Positions 63,944 through 64,000 of a DNA stretch of 64,000 nucleotides are shown here, piece after piece. The position numbers and the translations under genes are program-made. The stretch spans positions 6,350,682 through 6,414,681 of the forward strand of contig JAQFVV010012398.1 in the NCBI GenBank assembly GCA_028023455.1, written 5' to 3'. This DNA is from Epiperipatus broadwayi (lineage: Eukaryota; Onychophora; Udeonychophora; Euonychophora; Peripatidae). The first letter of the stretch is position 1; each line of letters begins with the position of its first letter. The notes beneath the pieces were generated by a model that ran no database searches, was not told where the DNA came from, and saw only the letters and a program-made list of their open reading frames with translations.

Positions 63944-63998
63944 CCAAAGCTCCTCACTGACGAAGGCCACAAGCCAGAAACTAGTCTGAGGATATTGG
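63944..63998 (+). ncRNA. Type I hammerhead ribozyme candidate R2
   Basis: The core CTGACGA and GAAAC are intact. Proximal stem I is CCTCA with TGAGG, five Watson-Crick pairs, where the other copies have a T-G wobble. Cleavage would fall between 63986 and 63987. Confidence 0.65.
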
Positions 63999-64000
63999 AT

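Larger units (their letters stand above)
62704..64000. mobile_element. Inverted pair of tandem 456/457-bp hammerhead-bearing repeats, family 1
   Basis: The left array (62704-63374) holds about one and a half head-to-tail units on the minus strand, with a 457-base period. The right array (63375 to beyond 64000) holds the same units on the plus strand, with a 456-base period. The arrays face each other, giving a palindrome with an off-centre spacer of about 58 bases. Every unit carries a hammerhead motif. Units are nearly identical, so the array is young. No ORF is present in the unit. This matches the tandem organisation of animal retrozymes and Penelope-type terminal repeats. The element continues past the window edge. 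Confidence 0.75.

Overview
The window reads as A+T-rich repeat-dense DNA from an animal, most likely an invertebrate. No host protein-coding gene is supported anywhere in it. There are no rRNA genes, no intact tRNA genes and no CRISPR arrays. The animal assignment rests on the element set: Penelope-like (PLE), RTE-type LINE and Ty3-type LTR remnants, tRNA-derived SINEs and hammerhead-ribozyme repeats. The exact lineage cannot be told without a search.

Layout, left to right. 1-1320: decayed Ty3-type gag-protease-RT remnant (-). 2734-8291: LTR element whose 2.1 kb LTRs are longer than its non-coding 1.3 kb interior. 8304-9011: 708-bp palindrome of two head-to-head PLE 3' ends. 13602-16736 and 17386-20307: two copies of a 3 kb unclassified repeat, with a third at 46126-49242 and an inverted end fragment at 24396-24610. 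About 20314-24395: decayed Ty3-type element interrupted by a palindromic element. 24747-29316: young-looking LTR element that carries only a 379-codon gag, the one substantial intact ORF here. 29317-36650: mostly featureless, with one 44-bp tandem pair, a 30-bp perfect palindrome and a SINE. 36655-37690: palindrome plus tandem copy carrying a hammerhead-type motif. 37801-38385: older relative of the right-edge family. 38545-39545: foldback element split by a 5'-truncated RTE LINE. 43905-45115: long inverted repeat. 54739-55226: probable solo LTR with a 5-bp target duplication. 60340-60590: 66-bp minisatellite. 62704-64000: inverted pair of tandem 456/457-bp repeats with four hammerhead motifs, running off the right edge.

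The most interesting signal is at 62704-64000. Each arm has two head-to-tail units whose hammerhead cleavage points lie 456-457 nt apart, and the two arms face each other as a palindrome. The same plan, inverted arms with tandem copies and a type I hammerhead in each unit, recurs at 36.7-37.7 kb with a different sequence family. A decayed hammerhead-like motif also sits just after the PLE coding end at 8.9 kb. Hammerhead ribozymes are known in PLE terminal repeats and in animal retrozymes, so these arrays look like members of that world. The two families and their palindromic arrangement may be undescribed.

Two LTR elements (2.7-8.3 kb and 24.7-29.3 kb) have unlike LTRs but share terminal bases, a primer-binding site fitting tRNA-Lys(CUU), and insertion beside TA tracts. 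Both lack polymerase genes, so both would need helper elements.
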